DNA of 64,000 bases from a virus: IMG/VR virus record IMGVR_UViG_3300017786_003484, positions 124,001-188,000 of that record, one strand, 5' to 3'. The position numbers and the translations under genes are program-made. Under the pieces are notes generated by a model. That model did not search any database. It saw only the letters and a program-made list of their open reading frames with translations, and had not been told where the DNA came from. Of this stretch, positions 1-8,272 are shown piece after piece; position 1 is the first letter of the stretch; the number at the start of each line of letters is the position of its first letter.

Positions 1-683
1 ATGTCTTTGGAGAAATGTCAGCTAATGTTGATCTATCCTCAGACGGAGCAGACGATGTAACAACTCGGTTTGGTTATATTGGCGTAGGTACCAATGCATT
101 GGGAGAAATTTCACTTGGACGTACAATGAGCATTATGGATTCATTTGTTGATAAAGCAGATGTGTTTATGGGTGCAGGAAATCAAGGAGTTCAGAAGACT
201 CCTTTTACTATGAATAACAGTTTGAAGTATACTGGTAGTTTTAGCGGAGTCGATGTTGGCTTTCAAACACAAATGACTGATGATGCACAAGACCATGACT
301 TGGATTTATATCAAATTGGTTTAGGCTACAAAGGCATTGGTGTTGCATATGCAAGAGATGAAATTAATTCATCTGACTACTATGGCTTGGGTGTTTCTCA
401 AAAGTTTGGAAAAATTGGAGCATATGCTAGTGTATCGGTATTAGATGATGATACACAAGCAAATGATGCAGTTGGATATGAACTTGCTGGTTCATATGAT
501 TTAAACGAAAAACTAACACTACAAGGCGGTTGGCAAGATACTGATGTTACATCAGATGACGGTAACTTGACAATTGAATCACAGTATGAGATTGCAACTC
601 AATCAGTATTTTTTACTAATATTGATTATGACTTAACAACAGAAGATGCAACTCTTCGAACAGGTCTTAGCTTTACATTCTAA
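1..683 (+). CDS. Outer-membrane porin, C-terminal part (5' end outside window)
   Basis: The reading frame is open from the first bases, so the N-terminus lies outside the window; an internal ATG at 15 is not a believable start. The protein has alternating short polar/hydrophobic stretches of beta-barrel type, segments such as FGYIGVGTNALGEISLGR and GVGVAYA-like strands typical of Gram-negative general porins, and ends in LSFTF, with the C-terminal Phe that BamA recognises in outer-membrane proteins. It would form a diffusion pore in the host outer membrane. Phage-encoded porins are known (lambdoid phage PA-2 Lc), where they replace host receptors; such a role here is inference. Family call is good; exact pore specificity cannot be told. 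Confidence 0.8.
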   Translation, partial: VFGEMSANVDLSSDGADDVTTRFGYIGVGTNALGEISLGRTMSIMDSFVDKADVFMGAGNQGVQKTPFTMNNSLKYTGSFSGVDVGFQTQMTDDAQDHDLDLYQIGLGYKGIGVAYARDEINSSDYYGLGVSQKFGKIGAYASVSVLDDDTQANDAVGYELAGSYDLNEKLTLQGGWQDTDVTSDDGNLTIESQYEIATQSVFFTNIDYDLTTEDATLRTGLSFTF

Positions 684-698
684 GCTAGTTTTGAATAC

Positions 699-745
699 TT
701 ACCCTCCTCTAGTAATGATATATAATATTATATAGAGGAGGGTAA
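699..745 (+). promoter_or_regulatory. 13-bp inverted repeat sequestering the ribosome binding site of the next gene
   Basis: TTACCCTCCTCTA (699-711) is perfectly complementary to TAGAGGAGGGTAA (733-745), with a 21-nt AT-rich loop. The right arm contains the Shine-Dalgarno AGGAGGG of the TTG-initiated gene at 749. It may act as a terminator for the porin mRNA, but no T-run follows, so translational control or an mRNA-stability hairpin is at least as likely. Confidence 0.6.
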
Positions 746-748
746 AGT

Positions 749-1471
749 TTGCCACTAATAGAGCAATATCCTAATTATAAATTCTTAGAAACCGTGTTTA
801 GACTCGGACATCTAGATAAACTCAAAAAAGCATTTTATGACAGCAAGCCAGTATGGAACCAAAGAGCAACAAAAACATTCTTTGCTGATTGCGGCTGGTA
901 TAAGTATCCTTATTGTTGTTTCGTTCCTGGTTATGAAGAATTAAATGCTCCAAACGTTATTGGTTTACTGCAATCTGAGATATACAATGCAACAGTTAAC
1001 ATTGTTAAAGAACTGTGGGTAGCACTATATAAAGAAACTGACGAAGAATGGATGCCTTTCGGAGCAGAACTTAACTTAGTAAATCCTGGCAGGAAAATTC
1101 AACCTCACACAGATAATCATTTCTATAGCAATTATGCAACTAGATGTCATGTTGTATTAGAAACTAATAGTAATGTAGAATTTACATTTGGAAACAACGA
1201 ATCACCAACATTTAATGTAGGACATTCTTTTATTTTCAACAATAAAAGAAGGCACGAAATATGCAATTTTGGAAGCACAAACAGAGTTCATTTAGTAGTA
1301 GATTTTTTACCCAAGAACATATTTCCTTATACAGAAAGAACTCTTGCTCCGTTTGGTACTGACAACTCGTGTCATATCATTAATACTATACGTTCAAGAG
1401 ATCATCCTTTGCATAATAAATATGTAGACTATGTTGATAATATACCTATACCTAAAAGAAAAACTATATGA
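749..1471 (+). CDS. Aspartyl/asparaginyl beta-hydroxylase-like 2OG-Fe(II) oxygenase
   Basis: 240 aa, starting at a TTG seven bases after a strong AGGAGGG. The C-terminal half carries the iron-binding HxD (PHTDNHF), a following strand RCHVVLET, then a GHSFIFNN turn and the distal His/Arg set in RRHEICN...NRVHLVVD. This order (HxD, xGH.F.F, H, R.H) is that of the Asp/Asn beta-hydroxylase family (PF05118), which hydroxylates a carbon next to a carboxyl or amide using 2-oxoglutarate and O2. The substrate is unknown. A paralogue lies at 49832-50590. Its stop overlaps the start of the next gene (ATGA), so the two are translationally coupled. Confidence 0.75.
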   Translation: MPLIEQYPNYKFLETVFRLGHLDKLKKAFYDSKPVWNQRATKTFFADCGWYKYPYCCFVPGYEELNAPNVIGLLQSEIYNATVNIVKELWVALYKETDEEWMPFGAELNLVNPGRKIQPHTDNHFYSNYATRCHVVLETNSNVEFTFGNNESPTFNVGHSFIFNNKRRHEICNFGSTNRVHLVVDFLPKNIFPYTERTLAPFGTDNSCHIINTIRSRDHPLHNKYVDYVDNIPIPKRKTI

Positions 1472-2127
1472 TTTCAGACAATGTTAATCAACCTGTTCAG
1501 GCACATCCTGAATATTTTATCCCTCTAAATTTAACACTACCTCAAGTAGATATCGAAGCACTTAAAGGCGGCATTATTGCTGATTTAAGCGTCAAGCACA
1601 AGGATAGCGATAGATTATGGTTTAATACTGCTATCGCATCTGGTAATCCATTAGAAGAAACGCAGAGAGTAGCAAATGATTTCTTAGAACAATATAATCT
1701 TGAGGCAAGTACTATGGGAATATTTGTTGTTAATGCTAATACATACGATTGGAATATACATAGCGATTCTCAACTTTTAGAAACTAGATTAAATTTTTAT
1801 GAGCTAACAACGGCACCTGGAATAGTAAGATGGTTTCCGGATACAAATGATGGGTATGAAGAGATACATAAAAATATAGAAGGCAATGAATTTGTTGACT
1901 ATGTATGGCCCTGGGTAATAGAATTCAAGCAACAACATAGAGATTGGAGCAAAGTACCACCGGCTATTTGGTCAACTTCTACATCTTGCACTAGTGCATT
2001 GGTTAGAACAAATTTGCCTCATCATGTAGTACAAGGAAACGGAACTAGAATAACCATTACTTGTAAGGTAGTAGATAAAGATACAAAGAGTACAGTTAAT
2101 ACATGGAGCAGATTACAAAAATGTTAA
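1468..2127 (+). CDS. HxD-motif oxygenase-like (double-stranded beta-helix) protein
   Basis: 219 aa. Contains WNIHSDS (HxD), RLNFYEL, then LVRTNLPHHVVQGNGTRITITCKV near the C-terminus, giving the HxD...H...R arrangement of Fe(II)/2OG-type beta-helix enzymes. Overall similarity to any named family is not recognisable by eye. The same pattern (RLN strand, VRTxLxHxV, R-x-T/L) recurs in the minus-strand proteins at 10199-10855 and 19012-19713, suggesting a family within this genome. Starts at ATGA overlapping the previous stop. Function unknown; oxygenase activity is inference. Confidence 0.65.
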   Translation: MISDNVNQPVQAHPEYFIPLNLTLPQVDIEALKGGIIADLSVKHKDSDRLWFNTAIASGNPLEETQRVANDFLEQYNLEASTMGIFVVNANTYDWNIHSDSQLLETRLNFYELTTAPGIVRWFPDTNDGYEEIHKNIEGNEFVDYVWPWVIEFKQQHRDWSKVPPAIWSTSTSCTSALVRTNLPHHVVQGNGTRITITCKVVDKDTKSTVNTWSRLQKC

Positions 2128-2555
2128 AAAGAGTTACAAACTTAACTTATGGCATGGCCGAAGAGTTAAAGAAAGATCCTGTTAGGCCGAAGATTTCGCC
2201 TTCAAAGAGGATTGGCAGAAATAAAGACGTTTTCTACGAAATGTCCAATGAGGGAGAAATTGATGCAGTAGTTTGTGTTACATATACAAATGATGTACCT
2301 ACTGATGAATCAAATTTATTTGATATGCCAGGTAAAGACGTTGCTATTTTTTATAGTGTCTGGAGTAACAAGGCCGGTGCTGGACGCAAGATAATCTTTG
2401 ATACAGTCGATGTAATAACAAATGAAAATAAAAATATACAACGTTTTGTAACACTAAGCCCAGACACTAAAATAGCAGAAAGATTTCATCTAAGAAACGG
2501 AGCAATAGTATTCCGTACCAATGACAATACTGTAAATTATGAGTATTTAAAGTAA
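2121..2555 (+). CDS. Small GNAT-like protein of marine phage type
   Basis: About 144 aa from the ATG at 2121, which overlaps the previous stop (ATGTTAA); an in-frame ATG at 2103 is an alternative. The middle has VVCVTYTNDVP, then AIFYSVWSNKAGAGRKIIFDTVD, and the C-terminus has AERFHLRNGA followed by a last strand. The pattern 'hydrophobic strand, G-x-G-R-K-I-I helix, A..FHLRNGA' resembles the acetyl-CoA binding core and the last helix of GNAT acetyltransferases. The fold assignment is by pattern only and the substrate is unknown. It is the last gene of the 749-2555 run. Confidence 0.5.
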   Translation: MLKRVTNLTYGMAEELKKDPVRPKISPSKRIGRNKDVFYEMSNEGEIDAVVCVTYTNDVPTDESNLFDMPGKDVAIFYSVWSNKAGAGRKIIFDTVDVITNENKNIQRFVTLSPDTKIAERFHLRNGAIVFRTNDNTVNYEYLK

Positions 2556-2569
2556 TATGCATAAACTGG

Positions 2570-2598
2570 TTGACAGACACAATATATTGTGTTAGTAT
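2570..2598 (+). promoter_or_regulatory. Sigma70-type promoter with a 16-bp palindrome filling the spacer
   Basis: TTGACA at 2570-2575, 17-nt spacer, TAGTAT at 2593-2598 preceded by TG (extended -10). The spacer holds a perfect 16-nt palindrome ACACAATATATTGTGT (2577-2592), an ideal place for a repressor operator. It would drive the small membrane protein at 2634 and probably the tRNA-Thr behind it. Confidence 0.65.
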
Positions 2599-2633
2599 AC
2601 ATTATAAAGTTAAAAAAATGAAAGGACTTTAAT

Positions 2634-2849
2634 ATGAATAAAACAAAATATATCGCAACTAGATTATCCTTAATTGCACTTGCAACATTACTATTCGTAC
2701 AAGTAGTAAGGTTTATTGCAGTACTTGGAACAGACTATGGATTTACTCTACAACAAGTAGGTGCTGGTATTAGTCTTGTTGTAATATTTTCAGTTATGGG
2801 CTTTTGGTTGTCTTCCGATTATGACATGAAGAAGTTAGGTGATAAGTAG
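2634..2849 (+). CDS. Small two-helix membrane protein, unknown function
   Basis: 71 aa with a clear AAAGGA ribosome site. Two hydrophobic segments (about residues 10-31 and 40-59, the latter GISLVVIFSVMGFWL) flank a short polar loop; the tail DMKKLGDK is charged. No family is recognised. It is the first gene after a promoter with a palindromic operator-like spacer, so it may be individually regulated, and it lies directly before tRNA-Thr. Confidence 0.6.
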   Translation: MNKTKYIATRLSLIALATLLFVQVVRFIAVLGTDYGFTLQQVGAGISLVVIFSVMGFWLSSDYDMKKLGDK

Positions 2850-2863
2850 AACGGAAATAAAGT

Positions 2864-2939
<76 letters not shown>

Positions 2940-2966
2940 CTTATAACGTAGAAAGAAAAAATAATA

Positions 2967-3212
2967 ATGAAATGGTTTTTTATATTAATGGTAATGACAC
3001 AAAATACTCCTGTGCAAGATCACCTATACCTTATCCAAGATCCAAAGTTTAGTACTGCTCCTGAATGTTTGCAGTTTGTTAATAATCAAATACAAATGTT
3101 AAAGGCTTTACAGATGCAAAAATTTCCTACTCAGGATATTGAAAATGTATATTGTATGACTCAGGATGCTTTAGATGAATTAGTTAAAGATAGAAGTAAG
3201 AAGGACATATAA
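2967..3212 (+). CDS. Small exported protein, unknown function
   Basis: 81 aa starting MKWFFILMVMTQ, a short charged-plus-hydrophobic N-terminus that looks like a weak signal peptide. The remainder is polar with two cysteines (SAPECLQF and VYCMTQ) that could form a disulphide after export, and a lysine-rich C-terminus. No family recognised. Its stop overlaps the start of the cupin gene (TAATG), so the two belong to one transcript. Confidence 0.5.
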   Translation: MKWFFILMVMTQNTPVQDHLYLIQDPKFSTAPECLQFVNNQIQMLKALQMQKFPTQDIENVYCMTQDALDELVKDRSKKDI

Positions 3213-3865
3213 TGGAAATATTAAATAAAGACGGCATGCTAGATAAAAGAAATACAATGTACCCTTCTTATGCCGAAAAGATTACAAATGCATTTAAAAC
3301 TTCTGAGGCCTATAGTTCAACTTATGGATATGTACTAAACGGAGAAGTTGAATTACCAAATAAATGGATTGCAAGAGAGAAGGAATATTTTTCTTTTGCA
3401 AGTCATGAATCAACAGATTTTGAAGTAACAGGGACGGCAGTATTTTTTACTAGACTAGGACATATGCATCAAAACAACTTAGGAGGTCCTATTGAAGACA
3501 GTGGACGACTTTGTTATATAGATGGTTGTAGTGATAGTTTATTAATATATCCAAGTCGTGCAGGAGATCCAAGTGTTAACCTTTTAGCTTTCCCTGCAGG
3601 CATTAACCAAACATTTCATATTCACCCTAGTGTAAGATTAGGATTTGTTGCTGAAGGATCAGGTAATGCAGAAATGATAACAGGTGAAGTGTATCCGTTA
3701 GAAGCAGGAAGTATCTTTTGTATTGAAGAAAGAGAAAATCATAGATTTCAAACAATAAACGATACAATGAAAATTATTGCATACCATCCAGATGGAGATT
3801 GGGGACCAACTGATCAAAATCATACAATGTTAAATCGTACATATATACTCGACGGTGGCCAATAA
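3212..3865 (+). CDS. Cupin-domain protein
   Basis: 217 aa. The C-terminal half has a cupin metal site: QTFHIHPSVRLGFVAEGSG (HxH ... G) followed by LEAGSIFCIEERENHRFQT, the second cupin motif with its distal His. The N-terminal half carries a conserved-looking GHMHQNN. Single-domain cupins bind a metal or small ligand and act as isomerases, dioxygenases or sensors; no specific reaction can be assigned. It is inside a tightly overlapping operon running from 2967 to 5979 with a SET-domain protein and a PP-loop ATPase. Confidence 0.7.
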   Translation: MEILNKDGMLDKRNTMYPSYAEKITNAFKTSEAYSSTYGYVLNGEVELPNKWIAREKEYFSFASHESTDFEVTGTAVFFTRLGHMHQNNLGGPIEDSGRLCYIDGCSDSLLIYPSRAGDPSVNLLAFPAGINQTFHIHPSVRLGFVAEGSGNAEMITGEVYPLEAGSIFCIEERENHRFQTINDTMKIIAYHPDGDWGPTDQNHTMLNRTYILDGGQ

Positions 3866-4569
3866 TGTTCACAACAGAACCAACACTACAATATCTAATT
3901 GTAGATGGTAGAACTAATATCATTCTAGTTGGAACAACAAATGCAGATGTAGCATCTGCATTGATGCTAAGAAGATCCTATTATAGATCAGAAGTAGACT
4001 ACATGAACAATTCAAATAAGAACAAAGGTCTTTTTGCTACTGGTTTAGATAGAGAGTTTGCTCAGATGCAAGTCACCTATAGAATGAATTATCATGTTAA
4101 GTGGGGCGGTACTCCAAACAAATCAGGTCGGCATGAAATAGAGACTGTTAGGGATTGGACTAATCTTAATAAACATGATGTTACAGAAACTAGACAAGAA
4201 GCAATGACAGCTGAAACATTCTATGCTAGTGCATGGCAGATTCTTATGCATTCTTTAAGATGGACACCTCCAGAAAATGACATGGTGATTAGATTTTATC
4301 CTGAACTGTTAGATGCAGTTAATAAATGTATCCCACTCCAAGATTATTATGTTGATGATATTATTGAATATGCTTCTATTACTGGAATAACACCTAAGCA
4401 AGCCTATAATGAAATTAACAACCAACTAATACCTATACGCAAACAACGTATTCGTGCGTATGCCCTCTGGCAAAAATATACCCAAAAGATGCTAATGGTA
4501 GACACTAAACAAGAATTTCAGAATATACTTTCAGAAATTAGAAACAACGTATTTTTAGGAACAGAGTAG
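3865..4569 (+). CDS. Conserved-looking phage protein, unknown function
   Basis: 234 aa, not recognised. It begins with a strand LQYLIVDGRTNIILVGTT and continues as a mainly alpha-helical protein with many aromatic and charged residues (KQRIRAYALWQKYTQKM near the C-terminus). There are no cysteine clusters, signal peptide or membrane segments. The start codon overlaps the stop of the cupin gene and the next gene begins one base after its stop, so it is part of the cupin-SET-PP-loop operon. A DNA- or protein-binding role is possible but unsupported. Confidence 0.5.
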   Translation: MFTTEPTLQYLIVDGRTNIILVGTTNADVASALMLRRSYYRSEVDYMNNSNKNKGLFATGLDREFAQMQVTYRMNYHVKWGGTPNKSGRHEIETVRDWTNLNKHDVTETRQEAMTAETFYASAWQILMHSLRWTPPENDMVIRFYPELLDAVNKCIPLQDYYVDDIIEYASITGITPKQAYNEINNQLIPIRKQRIRAYALWQKYTQKMLMVDTKQEFQNILSEIRNNVFLGTE

Positions 4570-4570
4570 A

Positions 4571-4888
4571 ATGTATAGACCATTACCAGACGGATTAACA
4601 ATAAGAGAATCAAATGTACAAGGATTAGGATTATTTGCAACCAAAGATTTTGATGCAGATGTAGTATTAGGAATTGTACATGTTATGAATAAAAACTTTC
4701 CTCATGGAAGTATTAGAACGGCATTAGGTGCTTTTTATAATCATTCAGATGACCCTAATTGCAAAAACCATGAAGGCTTCTGGCATCAGATTCCTGTCCG
4801 TTATTTAACTACAACTAAACCTATCAAAGCAGGTGATGAATTAACTGCAAAGTACACTTTATATAATAATTTTGAGGATGTAGCATAA
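4571..4888 (+). CDS. SET-domain protein (putative lysine methyltransferase)
   Basis: 105 aa, a minimal SET domain. The N-terminal motif VQGLGLFATKDF corresponds to the GxG-LF substrate/AdoMet entry strand, FYNHSDDPNC to the NHxxxPNC AdoMet-binding motif, and KPIKAGDELTAKYTLY to the catalytic G-E-L-x-Y strand with the terminal Tyr. SET enzymes transfer methyl groups from S-adenosylmethionine to lysines. There is no pre- or post-SET domain, so the target must be recognised by the core alone. The target (host or virion protein) is unknown. It sits one base after the upstream stop and overlaps the PP-loop gene. Confidence 0.8.
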   Translation: MYRPLPDGLTIRESNVQGLGLFATKDFDADVVLGIVHVMNKNFPHGSIRTALGAFYNHSDDPNCKNHEGFWHQIPVRYLTTTKPIKAGDELTAKYTLYNNFEDVA

Positions 4889-5979
4889 TGGGCGAATTGT
4901 TATTATCTACAGTTTCTAGTCAAGTACATACCGCAACAAACAAAACACAAGACCAACTGGATTTTTATTCCATTTATAAGGTTATTGCTCCAACAGTTAA
5001 TTTATGTGACAGAACTGGTCACGTTATAACTCCTTACAATTATAAAATTACATTACCATTACCAGATAATGGTAAAGTAGGAACATTTGAAGAAATTGCA
5101 ATCGCCAGGGCAAAAGAGTTATTAGAGTTAAGTAGGGCAACTAATAAGCCTTGTTTAGTTTTGTGGAGTGGAGGCATTGATAGTACAACAGTATTAACAG
5201 CATTAATTATAGCCGCTGATGGAGATTATAGTAATATTAAAGTTTGTATGAATGCTCAATCAATAAGAGAAAATCCTAAATTTTATTATAATTATGTTAG
5301 AGGTAAAATGGAAATTGCTCCTAGTGAAATAATGTTTGATTATATTAACAAAGATCATATTATTTGTAGCGGAGAGGGTTGTGATCAGTTATTTGGAACT
5401 GACATATATCTAGCAATTCAGGGCTGGGATAATAATGCAAGTATGTTCCAACCATATAGTTTTGAAAATGTTGGTGCATTTTTCGTACACAAAGGAATGT
5501 CTAACAGACAAGCAAGAATTTGGTTTGATATAATGGATAACCAAATTAAAGCAAAACAGCCTTGTGAAATTACAGATTTTAAAGATTTCTTTTGGTGGTA
5601 CAACTTCTGTTATAAATGGCAAAATGTATATTATAGACTTTTTAATATGGGAAAGAGAATGTCTATAACACTTGACCAAGATTTCTTTGATAACAACTAC
5701 CATAACTTTTTTATGAATGACGACTTTCAAAGATGGAGTATAAACAATCCTGATAAGAAAATTACAAAGGACTGGGCTTCTTATAAATTTACAGCCAAAG
5801 AGTTTATATATTCATTTGATAAGGATGAGGAATACTTTAATAATAAAGTTAAGATTCCAAGTCTGATAAACGTGTTTCGAACTATAGAGCATGTTGGCGG
5901 ACTAAATTCTGATTTTGAATTTTTACCTAAAAACTTTGATATTGAACCTTATATTAACAAAACAAACAGTTTTACTTAG
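4888..5979 (+). CDS. PP-loop ATPase, asparagine-synthetase-like (synthetase domain only)
   Basis: 363 aa. LVLWSGGIDSTTVLTAL (SGGIDS about residues 94-99) is the pyrophosphate-binding PP-loop, and SGEGCDQLFG about 70 residues later matches the second asparagine-synthetase motif (GExxDELFG). The N-terminal glutaminase domain of class II asparagine synthetases is absent. Such enzymes adenylate a carboxyl group for amidation or ring formation. The C-terminal half (DFFWWYNF.YKW, FQRWSIN, YKFTAKEFIYSFDKDE) is shared with the proteins at 13587 and 26050, so the three are paralogues. Substrate unknown; ammonia or an amine would have to come from elsewhere. Confidence 0.75.
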   Translation: MGELLLSTVSSQVHTATNKTQDQLDFYSIYKVIAPTVNLCDRTGHVITPYNYKITLPLPDNGKVGTFEEIAIARAKELLELSRATNKPCLVLWSGGIDSTTVLTALIIAADGDYSNIKVCMNAQSIRENPKFYYNYVRGKMEIAPSEIMFDYINKDHIICSGEGCDQLFGTDIYLAIQGWDNNASMFQPYSFENVGAFFVHKGMSNRQARIWFDIMDNQIKAKQPCEITDFKDFFWWYNFCYKWQNVYYRLFNMGKRMSITLDQDFFDNNYHNFFMNDDFQRWSINNPDKKITKDWASYKFTAKEFIYSFDKDEEYFNNKVKIPSLINVFRTIEHVGGLNSDFEFLPKNFDIEPYINKTNSFT

Positions 5980-6002
5980 GCTAACAATGTCACCCAAAAA
6001 CT

Positions 6003-6010
6003 AATATATA
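6003..6010 (+). promoter_or_regulatory. T4-late-like promoter box, 5 nt before ATG
   Basis: AATATATA lies exactly five bases before the ATG at 6016, one mismatch from the NATAAATA late-promoter box. With the T4 geometry (box at -13 to -6) transcription would start at the A of the ATG. The gene has no recognisable Shine-Dalgarno. Confidence 0.4.
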
Positions 6011-6015
6011 CTAAC

Positions 6016-6957
6016 ATGGAATATGGATTAGACAACAAACAAGAATTTTATGTTGATTATACATCTTGTACTAGACCAGTAGGTAACATGCGAGATGAAA
6101 TGGAAATTGCATGTACTAACTTAGCAGAAGATGCACAAAGTAGAAATACTTCTGTACTCATCAGCCTTAGTAGTGGATTAGATAGTCAGGTATTGTTGCA
6201 CACATTTCATTCTTTAGGACTGCCATTTAGTACAGCCTTCTGCCATTGGCCAGGTTATAATGATAACGAACGTAGTAATATAGATATACTAGATAACAAG
6301 TATAATAATAAAACTACTATTATTGAAATTAATCCAGATGATCATAAAGAAGAAGTTGAAAAACTAGCAATCAGTACTGGAATTCCAGCAGAACATCATT
6401 TAATGAAAATGTTTTTAAAGCAACTACCAAATGAATTAGATATATTACAAGGTATTGAGAGTTTTGATTTTATATTCCGTAATAAAAAAACATATTGTAT
6501 GGAAAGTTGGACTGCAATAGAAATAGCAAGTCAAAGAGCATTACAAGAAGTTGACCGAGAAGGTAAGATAGTATCAATTGACAGACGTTCTAATTTTAAC
6601 GAGTTTACACTAGCATTGTTAAGTGATTCAATAGTTGAAGGCTATTGCAATTCTATTAGGTATATTGCTGGCAATGGATTAATTGAGAAAAAATCAGGAG
6701 AGTCACCTCCTCTAATATTTTCATGGGAATATTATGTCAAACCTTTATTATATGGTTTATATTGGAAAGGTGAATTGGAGTTATTTCCAAAAGATGTTAG
6801 TGCAAATAATATTGCTTGGATAATGAATCCAAGCGACAACAGGCTAAGGCACAATTATAAAAATAAATGCGCCTATGTTGAAAGGAACGAATTAATAAAC
6901 CATCTAAAAGATTTTGGGTCTAATAAGACTCGTAGATGGCATCAGTATAAAGGATAA
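6016..6957 (+). CDS. PP-loop ATPase-like protein
   Basis: 313 aa. VLISLSSGLDSQVLLH (about residues 47-62) is a PP-loop variant with SSGLDS instead of SGGxDS, followed by a Rossmann-like region (FSTAFCHWPG, then TTIIEINPDD) as in ATP-pyrophosphatase enzymes. It lacks the GExxDE motif seen in the preceding paralogue and also lacks a glutaminase domain. No Shine-Dalgarno is visible before the ATG; a late-promoter-like box lies five bases upstream. Probably an adenylating ligase; substrate unknown. It is followed four bases later by another PP-loop gene. Confidence 0.65.
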   Translation: MEYGLDNKQEFYVDYTSCTRPVGNMRDEMEIACTNLAEDAQSRNTSVLISLSSGLDSQVLLHTFHSLGLPFSTAFCHWPGYNDNERSNIDILDNKYNNKTTIIEINPDDHKEEVEKLAISTGIPAEHHLMKMFLKQLPNELDILQGIESFDFIFRNKKTYCMESWTAIEIASQRALQEVDREGKIVSIDRRSNFNEFTLALLSDSIVEGYCNSIRYIAGNGLIEKKSGESPPLIFSWEYYVKPLLYGLYWKGELELFPKDVSANNIAWIMNPSDNRLRHNYKNKCAYVERNELINHLKDFGSNKTRRWHQYKG

Positions 6958-6961
6958 AAAT

Positions 6962-8272
6962 ATGCCGGCACCACTTATAGATCCAAACGGATCTTTACCA
7001 GAAAAGAATATAATTGTAAATCCTTATATTAATAAGAAGTTAGGATATTATATTGTAGACGGCTTTGAATTTGATTCAAAAATTAGAGCAGGGTTACATT
7101 CTGTTAAAGTAAATAAGCCAGTACAATGGATATTTAACAACAAAGAATTTAGATCGCACGACTGGAGTGTTGAACCTAGTGAAACTTTAGATCAGTTATA
7201 TGATGCAAGAGCTTTTGACCTAAGAGTAAAATATGATTATCTTATTTTAAGTTTTAGTGGAGGAAGCGATTCTTGGAATATTTATAAAGCATTTCAACGA
7301 CAAGGCTTACATATTGACGAGGTAATTGTTAATACAATGTCTAAGGCAAGTAAAGGATTAGTAACAGATACTAGTACTAAAGCATTTAATGCTCCTGAAA
7401 GCGAACATGTAAGAAACACAGTACCTAGGCTTAAAGAAATACAAAAAGAAATGCCTATGACAAAGATTACTGTTACTGATCAAAGTGACTATCTGTTTGA
7501 AAGCCTAGAGGCGGCCGGAGATGCTAGTTGGGTATTAGAGAAACGTGAGGGATTAAATCCTGCAGGTATTACTAGATTCAATTATTTGCATTTTATGGAA
7601 GTAAGAAAGAGATTTGATAAAGATAAAAAGATAGGGCTGATAGTTGGTATTGAAAAGCCTAGAACACTTGTTCACCAAGGACGTTTCTTTGTTAGATTTG
7701 CAGACAGAAGTACCAATATGATTACAGTAGCAGAACATTTAAAAGACTATCCTAATTCAACAGTTGAATTCTTTTACTGGTCTCCAGATTGTGTTCCTTT
7801 GCTTATTAAACAAGCTCATGTTGTTAAGAAATACCTTGAGGCTAATCCTTCTATGCAAGTTCATTTCAATAGTGAAAATTCTACAGGAAAAGTATATAGA
7901 TTATTGCACGAGCCTTTACTTAGAAACTTATTATACAGTACCTGGGATCAACGTTGGTTCCAAGCAGAGAAAGCAGTATTAGATTGGGATAGTGAATTTG
8001 ATCAATGGTTTAGAGTTGGTTATCAAGATACTAAAGCATATCAAGTTTGGATGGAAGGTCTAAAGTATGTAGCAGACAACTTAAAGCCCTTTCTACGTTA
8101 TGTAGAAGATCCTGATAATGATATATGGAATACTAGTGTAATGAATTCTTTTATTGATAGGGGTGATGAATTAGTTGGACAACGTCCGGATGGTTTGGCT
8201 CCGGTCCTTCATAACTACGAAGTTGGTAGAATGAAAGTAACCGGGCCAGGTGTTAATACGTTTATGCGTTAG
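6962..8272 (+). CDS. PP-loop ATPase-like protein
   Basis: 436 aa from the ATG at 6962 with AAGGA upstream. YLILSFSGGSDSWNIYKAF (SGGSDS about residues 99-104) is a PP-loop. The following region has VIVNTMSKA and further alpha/beta segments of an ATP-pyrophosphatase core; the C-terminal 200 residues are rich in Trp and aromatic residues (WFQAEKAVLDWDSEFDQWF). Different from the 4888/13587/26050 trio outside the P-loop. Its first six codons coincide with the exact repeat of the tRNA-Thr 3' end. It converges with, and overlaps by four bases, the minus-strand TctC gene. Confidence 0.7.
   Translation: MPAPLIDPNGSLPEKNIIVNPYINKKLGYYIVDGFEFDSKIRAGLHSVKVNKPVQWIFNNKEFRSHDWSVEPSETLDQLYDARAFDLRVKYDYLILSFSGGSDSWNIYKAFQRQGLHIDEVIVNTMSKASKGLVTDTSTKAFNAPESEHVRNTVPRLKEIQKEMPMTKITVTDQSDYLFESLEAAGDASWVLEKREGLNPAGITRFNYLHFMEVRKRFDKDKKIGLIVGIEKPRTLVHQGRFFVRFADRSTNMITVAEHLKDYPNSTVEFFYWSPDCVPLLIKQAHVVKKYLEANPSMQVHFNSENSTGKVYRLLHEPLLRNLLYSTWDQRWFQAEKAVLDWDSEFDQWFRVGYQDTKAYQVWMEGLKYVADNLKPFLRYVEDPDNDIWNTSVMNSFIDRGDELVGQRPDGLAPVLHNYEVGRMKVTGPGVNTFMR
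6963..6979 (+). repeat. 17-nt repeat, copy 2 (inside start of PP-loop gene)
   Basis: Exact direct copy of 2929-2945. Here the repeat forms codons 1-6 of the gene starting at 6962. The 4.0 kb between the copies holds the exported protein, cupin, SET and two PP-loop genes; no integrase is present between them. Confidence 0.75.
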
